From assembly GCA_963829585.1 (NCBI GenBank), contig CAWHJD010000028.1, positions 186,001 to 250,000 on the forward strand: DNA of 64,000 bases. Reading direction: 5' to 3'. Below are positions 46,280 through 55,283 of this stretch, piece after piece. Origin of the DNA: Sva-07 sp963829585 (GTDB taxonomy: Bacteria; Actinomycetota; Acidimicrobiia; Acidimicrobiales; Ilumatobacteraceae). The notes below the pieces were generated by a model, which was given only the letters and a program-made list of their open reading frames with translations, did no database searches and had not been told where the DNA came from. A program made the translations under genes and the position numbers. Numbering within the stretch: the stretch's first letter is position 1; each line of letters begins with the position of its first letter.

Positions 46280-47185
46280 ATGAGGTACACGGTCAATCTG
46301 CTCGACGCGGCCATCGACCCGATCGACTGGGCCCGTCGACGTGAGGCCGAGGGCTGGCACGGTCTGTCGGTCGCCGACCATGTCTTCACCGGGCGGCGCG
46401 CGTATCCGCACGTGTGGGTCACGGCGACGGCGATGGCGATGGCGACCACCCGCCCGACGATCTCCACGGCGTTCGCCAACAACCTCATGCGCAGCCCGGT
46501 CGAAGTGGCCCAGGCCGCACTCCAGTTGCAGCGGGTGAGTGGCGGTCGGTTCGAACTCGGGCTCGGCGCGGGGTGGGCCGACGACGAGGTGACCGGCTCG
46601 GGGTTGGCGTACCCGTCGCCCGGCGAGCGCGCCGGCAGGTTCGCCGAGGCCGCACGAATCATCCGTTCGCTGCTGCACGAGGGGGCATGCAGCTTCCACG
46701 GTGAGCACTACGAGATCGACGTGCCGAGGATCGGCCCGCGACTCGCCGACGAGGGCCTCGCCCCGCCGCTGCTCGTGGGATCCGTGGGTGGCCCGCGGAC
46801 CATACGGGAGGTCACCCCGTCGCTCGACCGGGTGGAGATCAAGGCACAGAGTGCTGCGACGCGCAACGGTTCGCTCGACCTCGGTGTCATGGCCACCGTC
46901 ACCGAGGACCACCTCCTCGGCATGATCGAGCGCGTCCGCGCGGTGAACCCGAGCATCGAGATCAGCATGTTCACGCTGTTCAGCGTCGGCGACGACGACG
47001 TGACACGAAGTGTGAAGTCGGCGATGGACGCCGGCGGTGGCCTCTTCCGGCGATTCTTCGGATCGGTCGACGAGGTGGCTGCCGGGCTCGGCTGGCTCGA
47101 GGGCCTCGGAGTCTCCGGCGCGTCGCTCAGCCCGATGACGCCCCACGCCCTCGAGGCGCTCGCCCCGGCGGTCCTGAACCCATGA
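46280..47185 (+). CDS. LLM-class (F420-type) oxidoreductase
   Basis: 301 aa, TIM-barrel luciferase-like monooxygenase/dehydrogenase family. GAGGA lies 5 bp before the ATG. Signs: SVADHVF near residue 30, VSGGRFELGLGAGWADDE, and SVGGPRTIREVTP. Many actinobacterial members use coenzyme F420, but the cofactor (F420 or FMN) cannot be read. The ATGA overlap with the SnoaL-like gene shows they are co-translated. First of three such enzymes in 5 kb, near Rieske oxygenases. Confidence 0.88.
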   Translation: MRYTVNLLDAAIDPIDWARRREAEGWHGLSVADHVFTGRRAYPHVWVTATAMAMATTRPTISTAFANNLMRSPVEVAQAALQLQRVSGGRFELGLGAGWADDEVTGSGLAYPSPGERAGRFAEAARIIRSLLHEGACSFHGEHYEIDVPRIGPRLADEGLAPPLLVGSVGGPRTIREVTPSLDRVEIKAQSAATRNGSLDLGVMATVTEDHLLGMIERVRAVNPSIEISMFTLFSVGDDDVTRSVKSAMDAGGGLFRRFFGSVDEVAAGLGWLEGLGVSGASLSPMTPHALEALAPAVLNP

Positions 47186-47670
47186 TCGACCACGACGTGT
47201 TCCACGACGTCACCCGCACGGTGTACGAATTCGCCTACGGCATCGACACCCGCGACTGGGCCCTGTACCGGAGCATCTTCGCACCGGAGGTCGAGTTCGA
47301 CTACGAGTCGTACCACGGCCGCCCGGCGACGCGCATGACGCCCGACGCCTGGATCGACGCCGTCACGCAACTCTTCATGGGGCTCGACGCGACGCAGCAC
47401 TCGATGAGCAATCCCCTCGTCGATGTCGACGGATCGACCGCCCGCTGCCGGATGTACATGCAGGCGGCCCACTTCCTCGCCCACGACGGTGGTGAGCCCG
47501 AGTTCACGATCGGCGGGTACTACGACGACCACCTCGTGTTCGGCGAGATCGACGGCGTCAGCCGCTGGCGGATCGACGCCGTCAAACTGACCGTCTGGTG
47601 GCGTCGGGGCAACGCCGACATCATGCGACTCGCGCACGAGCGCACCCGGTCGGCTCGTCGGGCCGACTGA
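47182..47670 (+). CDS. SnoaL-like (NTF2-fold) protein
   Basis: 162 aa single NTF2-like domain of the SnoaL_4 type (VFHDVTRTVYEFAYGIDTRDWALYRSIFAPEVEFDYESYHG, then DATQHSMSNPLVDVDGSTARCRMYMQAAHF and YYDDHLVFGEIDGVSRWRIDAVKLTVWW). Such proteins serve as lyases, isomerases or small subunits of Rieske-type oxygenases. The ATG overlaps the stop of the LLM gene (ATGA). The His-Asp-type residues of the cavity are present but the reaction is unknown; the context suggests breakdown of an organic compound. Confidence 0.88.
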   Translation: MIDHDVFHDVTRTVYEFAYGIDTRDWALYRSIFAPEVEFDYESYHGRPATRMTPDAWIDAVTQLFMGLDATQHSMSNPLVDVDGSTARCRMYMQAAHFLAHDGGEPEFTIGGYYDDHLVFGEIDGVSRWRIDAVKLTVWWRRGNADIMRLAHERTRSARRAD

Positions 47671-47690
47671 GCCCTCGGTACGGTCCGGGC

Positions 47691-48560
47691 GTGGAGATCG
47701 GCTTCGTCTACCCGCAGACCGAACTCGGCGGCGACCCCGACGCCGTACGAGCCATCGGACGTGCCACCGAGCAACTCGGTTTCGACCACCTGTTGGCGTA
47801 CGACCACGTGCTCGGGGCGACCCACGACGATCGTGATCCACCCCTGTGGGGCCCCTACACCGAGCGCCACCCGTTCCACGATCCGTTCGTGATGTTCGCC
47901 TACCTCGCCGGCATGACCGAACGGATCCACTTCGCCACGGGCGTGCTGATCCTGCCGCAACGCCAGACGGTGCTGGTCGCCAAGCAGGCCGCCGACCTCG
48001 ACCTGATGTCGGGCGAACGACTGCGACTCGGCGTGGGTGTCGGGTGGAACTACGTGGAGTACGACTCGCTGGGGCAGGTCTTCTCGACGCGTGGCCGACG
48101 CGCCGACGAGCAGATCGGCTTCCTGCGCCGCCTCTGGAGCGAGGAACTCATCGAGTGGACAGGCGAGTTCGACGCCATCGACCGCGCCACGCTCGTCCCG
48201 CGGCCGAACCGCCGGATCCCGATCTGGGTCGGAGGCTTCAGCGAGGCGGCATTCCGGCGCGGGGCAGCACTGGGCGACGGCTTCATGTACGCCGGAACGG
48301 AGGACCGGGTCATGGTCGCGATGGAGCGGGTTCGCGCACTCGGCTCCGAGCAGCCGCGCGACATGACGGATTTCGGCCACGAATTCGTCGCGCTCCGCGT
48401 GGGGGGTGCCGCCGACGCAGCAGCGGCCGCCGAGCGGTGGCGAGACGCAGGCGGCACTCACTTCGCCGCCGTCTCGATGGGGCTCGGGCTCGACTCGATC
48501 GACGCCCACCTCGAGTTCATGCGCGACGTCGCGAACCGGCTCGGCCTGCCCGCGTCCTGA
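47691..48560 (+). CDS. LLM-class oxidoreductase
   Basis: 289 aa from the GTG at 47691 (MEIGFVYPQTELGGDP). Luciferase-like TIM barrel with YDHVLGA, TGVLILPQRQTVLVAKQAADLDLMSGERLRLGVGVGW and IPIWVGGFSEAAFRRGA, the pattern of the actinobacterial TIGR03619-like F420-dependent class. It starts 20 bp after the SnoaL-like gene, so the first three genes of this region form one operon. The dispersed repeat D begins 3 bp after its stop. Confidence 0.9.
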   Translation: MEIGFVYPQTELGGDPDAVRAIGRATEQLGFDHLLAYDHVLGATHDDRDPPLWGPYTERHPFHDPFVMFAYLAGMTERIHFATGVLILPQRQTVLVAKQAADLDLMSGERLRLGVGVGWNYVEYDSLGQVFSTRGRRADEQIGFLRRLWSEELIEWTGEFDAIDRATLVPRPNRRIPIWVGGFSEAAFRRGAALGDGFMYAGTEDRVMVAMERVRALGSEQPRDMTDFGHEFVALRVGGAADAAAAAERWRDAGGTHFAAVSMGLGLDSIDAHLEFMRDVANRLGLPAS

Positions 48561-48562
48561 CT

Positions 48563-48591
48563 CGTCACACGGTGCCGGGTCAAACGTGACG
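48563..48591. repeat. 29-bp dispersed repeat (family D), copy 2
   Basis: Identical to 24656-24684 on the other strand, ends CGTCAC/GTGACG inverted. It lies directly after the LLM gene and 73 bp before the Rieske oxygenase gene. Here the gene's own stop comes 3 bp before the element. Confidence 0.75.
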
Positions 48592-48664
48592 TTTCCTGCC
48601 GCGAATCTCCGCGCACATCGTCACCGGCTCGCCGACGGTCGCGACCGACTGACAGACTTCCGGG

Positions 48665-50257
48665 ATGACCGAAACGATCACAGGCACCAACCGCTCCGCT
48701 GGTGTGAGTTTCACCGAGCTCCTCGACGGCGATTCGCACCCGGTCTCCGATGTGCTGCGCGCCGAATCACGCGTCGGGCTCACCGAGGGCAACACCCGTG
48801 TTCCGGCCTGGTACTACACGTCGCCCGAGTTCCACGCGCTCGAGGTCGAGAAGCTGTGGAGCCGCGTCTGGCAGATGGCCTGTCTCGAGGAGGAGATCCC
48901 CGAGGTCGGCGACTACCACGTGTACGAGATCGCCGACATGTCGTTCCTCGTCGTGCGGACCGCCGACGGCATCAAGGCCTACCGAAACGCCTGCCTCCAC
49001 CGGGGCCGTCTGCTGCGCGAGGCCAACGGGAAGGGCGCGAAGAACCTGCGGTGTGCATTCCACGGCTGGTCGTGGAACCTCGATGGATCACTGAAGGAGA
49101 TCCCGTGCGAGTGGGACTTCCCGAGCGTGCGCGCCGAGGACTACGCGCTCCCCGAGGCACTCGTCGACACCTGGCACGGATTCGTGTTCCTCAACCCCGA
49201 CCGCGACGCCGCACCGCTGGGCGAGCACCTCGCCGGTCTCGACGAGCACTTCGCCAAGTATCCGTTCGAGCAGCGGGTGAAGGTCGCCCACGTCGAGAAG
49301 ATCATGCGAGTCAACTGGAAGGCGTGCCAGGAGGCGTTCATGGAGTCGTACCACGTCGTCGCGACACACCCGACGCTGATGGAGACGCTCGGCGATGCGA
49401 ACACGCGTTACGACACGTACGCCAACTTCTCCCGGGCGATCTCACCGCACGGCGTGGAGAGCCCGCACCTGGCCGGCATGACCCACTACGAACGCCTCGC
49501 CGACGGCAAGCAGTTCGCCCGCTATCGCCATCCGATGAACGGCCACGTCTACGAACGCGTCGAACTCGGCCGGGTACGCGTGATCGACCTCGACGGCAAC
49601 GAGAGCCTGTTCGACGACGAGGGCACCTACATCGAGGGCCCGATCAGGCAGGCCGACCCGCATCTGTGCAAGTGGATCGGTGGGCCGTCGCCCGAGGGAG
49701 TCCTCGATGCTCCGCTGGCGATCCCCGACCCTCCCGAGGGCGTCGAGTCGATCACCGAACTGCGGGCGTGGATCGCCGGCCAACGTCGAGCCGCCGCGGC
49801 CCAGCAGTACGGCGACGCGATCGACGTCGAGCAGTTCAGCGACGGCGAGTTCATCGACTCGATGTACTACTCGGTGTTCCCCAACTGGTCGCCGTGGGGG
49901 GTGTGGAATGCGCTCTTCTACCGGTTCCGTCCGCACGGCAACAATCCCGACGAGTGCATCTTCGAGGTGATGATGTTCGTGCCGTGGGCCGACCAGGCGA
50001 ACCGACCGACGCCGGCGAGCGTCACCAAGTTGGGCCCGGACGACGACTGGACGCTGGCACCCGAACTCGGGATGACGGCGAAGATCTTCCAGCAGGACTC
50101 GATCAACCTGCCGCAGGTGCAGAAGGGCCTCAAGGCCCAGGAGCGCCAGGAGGTCGTGTTCGCCAACTACAACGAGACGAAGATCCGCCATTTCTGGGAG
50201 CACATGTACCACTGGCTCGAGATCGGCCCCACCCAGGTCTCGCTCACCCCACGCTGA
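48665..50257 (+). CDS. Rieske [2Fe-2S] ring-hydroxylating oxygenase, alpha subunit
   Basis: 530 aa, longer than the usual ~440. Rieske cluster: ACLHRGRLLREANGKGAKNLRC followed by AFHGW (CxH...CxxH). Mononuclear iron site: ESYHVVATHP with the two His, then a C-terminal catalytic domain with an acidic extension of ~80 residues. It opens aromatic or oxygenates other substrates using electrons from a reductase. No beta subunit or reductase gene is near. Its stop is followed by a strong hairpin, so it probably ends its transcript. Confidence 0.92.
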   Translation: MTETITGTNRSAGVSFTELLDGDSHPVSDVLRAESRVGLTEGNTRVPAWYYTSPEFHALEVEKLWSRVWQMACLEEEIPEVGDYHVYEIADMSFLVVRTADGIKAYRNACLHRGRLLREANGKGAKNLRCAFHGWSWNLDGSLKEIPCEWDFPSVRAEDYALPEALVDTWHGFVFLNPDRDAAPLGEHLAGLDEHFAKYPFEQRVKVAHVEKIMRVNWKACQEAFMESYHVVATHPTLMETLGDANTRYDTYANFSRAISPHGVESPHLAGMTHYERLADGKQFARYRHPMNGHVYERVELGRVRVIDLDGNESLFDDEGTYIEGPIRQADPHLCKWIGGPSPEGVLDAPLAIPDPPEGVESITELRAWIAGQRRAAAAQQYGDAIDVEQFSDGEFIDSMYYSVFPNWSPWGVWNALFYRFRPHGNNPDECIFEVMMFVPWADQANRPTPASVTKLGPDDDWTLAPELGMTAKIFQQDSINLPQVQKGLKAQERQEVVFANYNETKIRHFWEHMYHWLEIGPTQVSLTPR

Positions 50258-50264
50258 CCCACGA

Positions 50265-50307
50265 GCGATGAGCGAGGCGACCGACGTCCGGTCGCCTCGC
50301 TCATCGC
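50265..50307. terminator. 19-bp perfect hairpin after the Rieske oxygenase gene
   Basis: Arms GCGATGAGCGAGGCGACCG and the exact complement flank a 5-base loop (ACGTC, 50284-50288). It starts 8 bp after the Rieske stop and ends 48 bp before the next gene in the same direction. There is no clear T-tract, so it may be a U-less terminator, an mRNA 3' stabiliser or an attenuator. Confidence 0.75.
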
Positions 50308-50355
50308 CGGGGCTTCGATCATCGCCGGCGGGCACGGATGTGCTGTGCTGCACGG

Positions 50356-51603
50356 ATGCAGTTCGGCATCTTCTACGAACATCAGCTCCCGAAGCCGTGG
50401 AGCGCCGACGACGAGTACGAGCTCCTGCGTGACGCCCTCGACCAGGTGGAGCTCGCCGACCGGCTCGGGTTCGACTACGCCTGGGAGGTCGAACACCACT
50501 TCCTCGACGAGTACTCGCACTCGTCGGCACCGGAGGTGTTCCTCGCTGCCGCTGCCGCTCGTACGAAGCGCATCCGGCTGGGGCACGGCATCCGCCAGGT
50601 GATCCCGAACTACAACCATCCGGCTCGAACCGCCGAAGGCATCGCCACACTCGATCTCATCTCGAACGGTCGAGTCGACTTCGGCATCGGTGAAGGAGCC
50701 ACGCGTCTGGAGTTGCACGGGTTCAACATCCCCGCCAAGGAGAAGCGGGCGATGTCGCTGGAAGCGGCCGAGCAGATCGCCAACATGATGGTGCTCGATC
50801 CGTACCCCGGATACACGTCGGAGCACTTCTCGATGCCGTGCCGCAACGTGCTGCCCAAGCCGCGTCAGAAGCCGCATCCGCCGATGTGGATCGCCTGCAC
50901 CAATCGCGACACGATCAAGGTGGCGGCCCGCAACGGTCTCGGTGCGTTGGCGTTCAGCTTCGTCGACCCCGAGGAGGCGCAGGCCTGGGTCGAGATCTAC
51001 TACGACATCGTCAAGAGCGAGGAGTGCGTGCCGCTGGGGCACACCGTGAACGCCAACGTTGCGCTCGTCACGGGGTTCTCGCTCGACCACGATCGGGCCG
51101 AGGCGATCCGACGCGGGCAGGAGGGATTCGAGTTCTTCGCGTACGCGCTCAACGCGCTCGTCGCGCACGATCAGGTGCCGGGCCGGACCGACCTGTGGGG
51201 AGAATTCCAGGCCCGCCGGGCTCCGGATTCGACCGAACAGCGGATCGCCGCGGCCGCAGCGCGCGACGACACCTACGCGAGCTGCATCGGGACGCCGGCC
51301 GATGCACGCCGCCACCTCCGTGAGATGCGCGACGTCGGCGTCGATCAGGTGATCTTCATCCAGCAGGCCGGCCGCAACCGCCACGCCGACATCTGTTCGT
51401 CGCTCGAGTTGTTCGCCGCCGAGGTGATGCCCGAGTTCGCCGAGGAGGAGGCTGATCGTCAGCAGCGCAAGCAGGCAGAACTGGCGCCGTTCATCGAGGC
51501 CGCACTGGCCCGCAAGCAGTGGATGCAGCCCCTCGCCGATGCCGACATCCCCATCGTCAGGGCTGCGGTGAAGAAGGCCCAGACGTCGGGCAGCCTGACG
51601 TAG
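50356..51603 (+). CDS. LLM-class oxidoreductase, bacterial-luciferase subgroup
   Basis: 415 aa from the ATG at 50356 (MQFGIFYEHQLPKPW). Luciferase-like TIM barrel with YAWEVEHHFLDEYSHSSAPEVFL, the alkanal-monooxygenase-like EHHF motif, VDFGIGEGATRLEL and MWIACTNRDTIKVAARNGLG. The C-terminus carries a helical extension of ~70 residues (ADRQQRKQAELAPFIEAALARK). Third such enzyme in the region. Likely part of the same catabolic set as the flanking Rieske oxygenases; substrate and cofactor unknown. Confidence 0.88.
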   Translation: MQFGIFYEHQLPKPWSADDEYELLRDALDQVELADRLGFDYAWEVEHHFLDEYSHSSAPEVFLAAAAARTKRIRLGHGIRQVIPNYNHPARTAEGIATLDLISNGRVDFGIGEGATRLELHGFNIPAKEKRAMSLEAAEQIANMMVLDPYPGYTSEHFSMPCRNVLPKPRQKPHPPMWIACTNRDTIKVAARNGLGALAFSFVDPEEAQAWVEIYYDIVKSEECVPLGHTVNANVALVTGFSLDHDRAEAIRRGQEGFEFFAYALNALVAHDQVPGRTDLWGEFQARRAPDSTEQRIAAAAARDDTYASCIGTPADARRHLREMRDVGVDQVIFIQQAGRNRHADICSSLELFAAEVMPEFAEEEADRQQRKQAELAPFIEAALARKQWMQPLADADIPIVRAAVKKAQTSGSLT

Positions 51604-51633
51604 CGCTTCCTGCGGGCCGCACGTCGGGGGCCG

Positions 51634-52452
51634 TCAGTGGACGGTCGCGAGGAAACTGGACAGCGCGTCGAACCAGTCGTCCGGCCGTTCCCACTGCGGT
51701 GAGTGACCCGAACCGGCGATCGTGACGAGCTGCGCACCGGCGATGGTGTCGGCCATGCGTCGGCTGTCGTCGAGGAACGGTTCGTCGAGTTCACCGACGA
51801 TCACCAGGGTCGACACCGTCACGCTCCGGAGGCGGTCGAGGCGGTCGGGCTGGGTCTTCAGCATCAACACGCAGGCGGCGAACATCTCCGGTACCGCGTT
51901 GGTCATGTTGGCGCGCTGACCGGCGATGATGTCGGGCCGATCGACACGGACCTGTCGATAGGCCTCGGTCTCCAGCGGATTGGGCCCGCCCGAGTCGAAC
52001 AGGTCGGCGAGTGCAGCCATGCCGTCGCTGATCGCGTAGCTGCCGGCCAACTCGAGCTCCTCGGTCGTGGCCACGTGCAGCGGCCCGTGCACGGTGTCCA
52101 TCAGGACCAGCGCGTCGAGCCGTTCGGGATGATCGAGAGCGAACTGCTGGGCGATGATTCCGCCCATCGAGTGACCCAGCAGCACGAAGCGGTCCCACCC
52201 GAGGCTGTCGGCGAGTGCGGCGAGGTCGGCCACGAATGCGTCCACCGTGTAGGCCGACGTGTCACGAGGACCGCCCGTCTCGCCGTGGCCGCGCAGGTCG
52301 GGTGCGACCACGTGCCATCCAGCGGCGGCCAGCGGCCCGATGTGGTCGGCGAAGTCGGTTCGCCCGCCGGTGAATCCGTGCACGAGCATGAGCGGGCGCC
52401 CGCCCATCCCCGCCTCGCTGTACGACAGTGGTCGCGGATCGGGCGTGGTCAC
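51634..52452 (-). CDS. Alpha/beta hydrolase
   Basis: 272 aa, cytosolic. Complete fold: MLVHGFTGGRTDF, DLRGHGETG, nucleophile elbow GHSMGG, acid region VGELDEPF and His in GSGHSPQWERP. Resembles the C-C bond hydrolases and lactonases of aromatic breakdown. The ATG overlaps the stop of the upstream Rieske oxygenase gene (ATGA), which points to acting on that enzyme's product. Last gene of a five-gene minus-strand operon that starts with tetR. Confidence 0.9.
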   Translation of the reverse strand: MTTPDPRPLSYSEAGMGGRPLMLVHGFTGGRTDFADHIGPLAAAGWHVVAPDLRGHGETGGPRDTSAYTVDAFVADLAALADSLGWDRFVLLGHSMGGIIAQQFALDHPERLDALVLMDTVHGPLHVATTEELELAGSYAISDGMAALADLFDSGGPNPLETEAYRQVRVDRPDIIAGQRANMTNAVPEMFAACVLMLKTQPDRLDRLRSVTVSTLVIVGELDEPFLDDSRRMADTIAGAQLVTIAGSGHSPQWERPDDWFDALSSFLATVH

Positions 52453-53582
52453 GTGTGCGGCGTCCTCTCGGCGATCGTGCGGTGGAGATGTTGGTTGCCC
52501 GGTTCGTTGCGGCCGAAGATGAAATGTCCGTCGCCCACGGCGGGCAGTGCCTCGCCGATCTGGAAGATCGTTGCGCAGTCCTCGTCGCGCACGACGGCTT
52601 CGTAGGTCCGGCGCTTCTCCTCCGCGATCGCGACCATGTCACCGACGATGGGCTCGCGGTAGAACTGGAACTGCAGCGTTCGCGACCGATCGACCGTCGG
52701 GCCGGGGAGCAGGCGGCTCATCATCAGCGTGTCGCCGTGCCCGCCCGACAGCGACACGTTCGGGAACACGTAGTGCACGAGGCTCATGTAGTCGGACACC
52801 GGACGATCGGTGGGGGCGGCCGGGTCGAGTTCCTCGATCGCCTTGGCGGCGAAGCCGATCCGTACGTGCGGGCCGAAGAAGTCGTAGGTGTTGCGGTTCG
52901 TGATCGCCTTGAGTCCGATCGTGTTCCGGTGGAGGTAGCCGATGTGATACCCGTCGAGGTAGCCGTCGGCCGACAGCTTCCAGTTCGGGCTGTCGATGTA
53001 CGTCGGCGTGCGATACGGGTGGAACTCGTCGAGGCGGAGCGCGGCGAGCGAATCGTCGAGGCCGTCGAGCCACGAGTCGAGGTCGAGTTCGCCGTCGGGA
53101 TCGAGCGTGGCGAACACCGCGCCGGCGCGTACTTCGGTGGGGAGTTCGACGAGACCGGCCACGTCGATGTCACCGAAGGAGTCACGCCCCGGCACGCCGA
53201 CGAGCGCGCCCGTGGTGTCGTAACTCCACGAGTGGTACGGGCAGGTCAGGCGGCGAGCCGTGCCGCAGACGTCGTCGGTGACCTTCGCACCGCGATGACG
53301 ACAGACGTTGAGCAGGGTCCGAATCCGGCCGTCGTCGCCCCTGACCACCACGAGCGGCCGGCCGACGAGATCGAACGCGACGTAGTCACCCGGTTCACGG
53401 ACCTCACAGGCCAGGGCCACCAGGAGCGGGACACGGAGGAAGATCTCGCGCATCTCGCGCTCGAACTGTTCAGGATCGCTGTAGGCGCCGGCGGGGACGC
53501 GCATCGGTTGCTCGGCCTGATCGGGCAGTCCGTTCCGGACGTTGTCGTGCAGGCGACGAAGCAGCTCGTCGAACATGTTCAA
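52449..53582 (-). CDS. Rieske [2Fe-2S] oxygenase, alpha subunit
   Basis: 377 aa, usual length. Rieske site NVCRHRGAKVTDDVCGTARRLTC then PYHSW. Mononuclear iron site GYLDGYHIGYLHRNTIG (two His), with Asp in the same helix and later residues. The gap of 58 bp after SDR is the only space in this otherwise overlapping operon. Ferredoxin and reductase partners are not encoded in the window. Likely oxygenates the inducer-related substrate of the TetR regulon, but the substrate is unknown. Confidence 0.92.
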   Translation of the reverse strand: MNMFDELLRRLHDNVRNGLPDQAEQPMRVPAGAYSDPEQFEREMREIFLRVPLLVALACEVREPGDYVAFDLVGRPLVVVRGDDGRIRTLLNVCRHRGAKVTDDVCGTARRLTCPYHSWSYDTTGALVGVPGRDSFGDIDVAGLVELPTEVRAGAVFATLDPDGELDLDSWLDGLDDSLAALRLDEFHPYRTPTYIDSPNWKLSADGYLDGYHIGYLHRNTIGLKAITNRNTYDFFGPHVRIGFAAKAIEELDPAAPTDRPVSDYMSLVHYVFPNVSLSGGHGDTLMMSRLLPGPTVDRSRTLQFQFYREPIVGDMVAIAEEKRRTYEAVVRDEDCATIFQIGEALPAVGDGHFIFGRNEPGNQHLHRTIAERTPHT

Positions 53583-53640
53583 ACCTCCTCGGGATTTCGG
53601 ATCGTAGTGTTGCGGCGCAGGTCATGAGGCTCGGCGTGGA

Positions 53641-54393
53641 TCACGACGCGAGCATGCCCCCGTCGACGGCGAGGGCGTGACCGGTGGTGAACGACGACGC
53701 GTCGGAGCAGAGCCAGAGGACCGCCGCGGCGATCTCGTCCGGACGACCGAACCGACCGAGCGGGCTCAGTCGGTGGGCGACGTCGTCGGCGTCGCGCCCC
53801 CGTCGCTCCATGGCGTTGCGCAACATCGGCGTGTCGATGGCGCCGGGACAGATTGCGTTGATGCGGATACCGCGACCCGCATAGTCCATCGCCGCGCTGC
53901 GGGTGAGGCCGAGCACGGCGTGCTTGCTCGCGGTGTAGGCCGGTTGGTCGTGTTGCGGCCGGAACGAGTTCGTCGAGGCGATGTTGACGATCGAGCCGCC
54001 TCCCGCTGCGAGCATCGCGGCGATCTCGTGCTTCATGCACAAGAACACGCCTCGGGTGTTGACGTTCATCATCCGGTCGAAGTCGTCGTCGGAGCACTCG
54101 GCGAGCGGCACCGTCTCGAACTCGATCGCCGCGGCGTTGACGGCGTAGTCGAGGGTGCCGAATCGATCGACGGTCGAGGCCACGAGGGCGGCGACCTGAT
54201 CCGAGTCGCTCACATCGGCGTTGGTGAAGGCCTCGCCGCCGGGCAGCCGCCCACCGCTGGGGCCGGCGAGGTCGCTCGCCATCACGGTCGCGCCCGCCGC
54301 GGCCAGCGCCGCCGTGACGGCACGGCCCATGCCTCCGGTCGCGCCGGTCACCAGGGCGACCTTCCCCGTGAAGTCGTAGGTGGGAACTGTCAT
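53641..54393 (-). CDS. SDR-family NAD(P)-dependent dehydrogenase
   Basis: 250 aa classical short-chain dehydrogenase: TGATGGMGRAV cofactor site, NAAAIEF, catalytic Ser in SIVNIAST, YTASKHAVLGL (YxxxK) and CPGAIDTPM. Starts from the ATG at 54393, which overlaps the stop of the TIM-barrel gene (ATGA). Probably oxidises an alcohol or dihydrodiol formed by a Rieske oxygenase in the same cluster. Confidence 0.93.
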   Translation of the reverse strand: MTVPTYDFTGKVALVTGATGGMGRAVTAALAAAGATVMASDLAGPSGGRLPGGEAFTNADVSDSDQVAALVASTVDRFGTLDYAVNAAAIEFETVPLAECSDDDFDRMMNVNTRGVFLCMKHEIAAMLAAGGGSIVNIASTNSFRPQHDQPAYTASKHAVLGLTRSAAMDYAGRGIRINAICPGAIDTPMLRNAMERRGRDADDVAHRLSPLGRFGRPDEIAAAVLWLCSDASSFTTGHALAVDGGMLAS

Positions 54394-55283
54394 GGCTGGT
54401 TTCCTCTCGTCGGTCGGTCGTTCGCTCTCGTGGCGAGGCATCGTTCGAGCACGTTGCGCATGCCGTCGGCACATGCCTTCACGTGCTCGATCGCCGGGCG
54501 GCCCCACGCCGCGTCGTTGCAGACCTCGAGGTCCCACGGCAGGTCGACGCCGAGATCGAGCATGGTGGTCACGAAGGTGTCGACGTCGAATGTGCCCTCG
54601 CCGGGCGGCACCCGATTGCGGAGGCAGTCGTCCTTGTAGTCGGCCAACGTCGGCGCGACGGGCCCGTCGCTCATCTGCACGCCGACGATCAGCTCGGTCG
54701 GTATCCGCCGGATGAGGTCGAGGTCGTTCGCGCCACGGACGTGGTGCCAGATGTCGACGCACACGCCCCCGTTGGGACGGCCCGCCGCCTCGACGATCGC
54801 GAGTGCGTCGGTGGCATCGACGATGTTGGTGAACGGCAGGAACTCCAGCCCGACGATCGCCCCGTGCTCGGCGGCCCGGTCGCAGAGTTGCCCGAATCGC
54901 ACTGCCGCCTCGTCGAAGCTGCCGTCGGAACCGACATCCACCGGCCCGATCGCCTGGACGTACCGCACATCGAACTCGTCGACCATCTCCCACAGGAACC
55001 GCTCGAAGTCGAGGTAGTCGTCGGACGGAGTTCGAGCACCCCACCCCGACAACGCCTCGGCCTCCATGATCGAGACGCCGGCCTCGTCGAGGAGGTCGTG
55101 GAGCCGAGCGCCCGACCAACCGTCGGTGAGCAGTTGTCGGTACTGCCCGGCAAACAGGCCGATCCCGTCGAATCCGGCGGCACCCGCGGCCCGAACACGG
55201 TCGTCGAGCGGATGGTTGCGTTCCAGCGTGAAATGCGAGAGCACGAGTCGTTCGGTGGCCGCCGTGCGGGCACGCGCCGTCAT
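54390..55283 (-). CDS. Sugar phosphate isomerase/epimerase-like TIM-barrel protein
   Basis: 297 aa xylose-isomerase-like AP-endonuclease-2-fold barrel: FTLERNHPLDDRVRAAGAAGFDGIGLFAGQYR, SIMEAEALSG, VGLEFLPFTNIVDATDALAIVEAAG, VCVDIWHH and GEGTFDVDTFV. Metal-binding Glu, Asp and His of the family are visible. In catabolic clusters such proteins act as isomerases, dehydratases or hydrolases of non-sugar compounds. Coupled by ATGA at both ends (to tetR upstream and SDR downstream). Confidence 0.88.
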   Translation of the reverse strand: MTARARTAATERLVLSHFTLERNHPLDDRVRAAGAAGFDGIGLFAGQYRQLLTDGWSGARLHDLLDEAGVSIMEAEALSGWGARTPSDDYLDFERFLWEMVDEFDVRYVQAIGPVDVGSDGSFDEAAVRFGQLCDRAAEHGAIVGLEFLPFTNIVDATDALAIVEAAGRPNGGVCVDIWHHVRGANDLDLIRRIPTELIVGVQMSDGPVAPTLADYKDDCLRNRVPPGEGTFDVDTFVTTMLDLGVDLPWDLEVCNDAAWGRPAIEHVKACADGMRNVLERCLATRANDRPTRGNQP

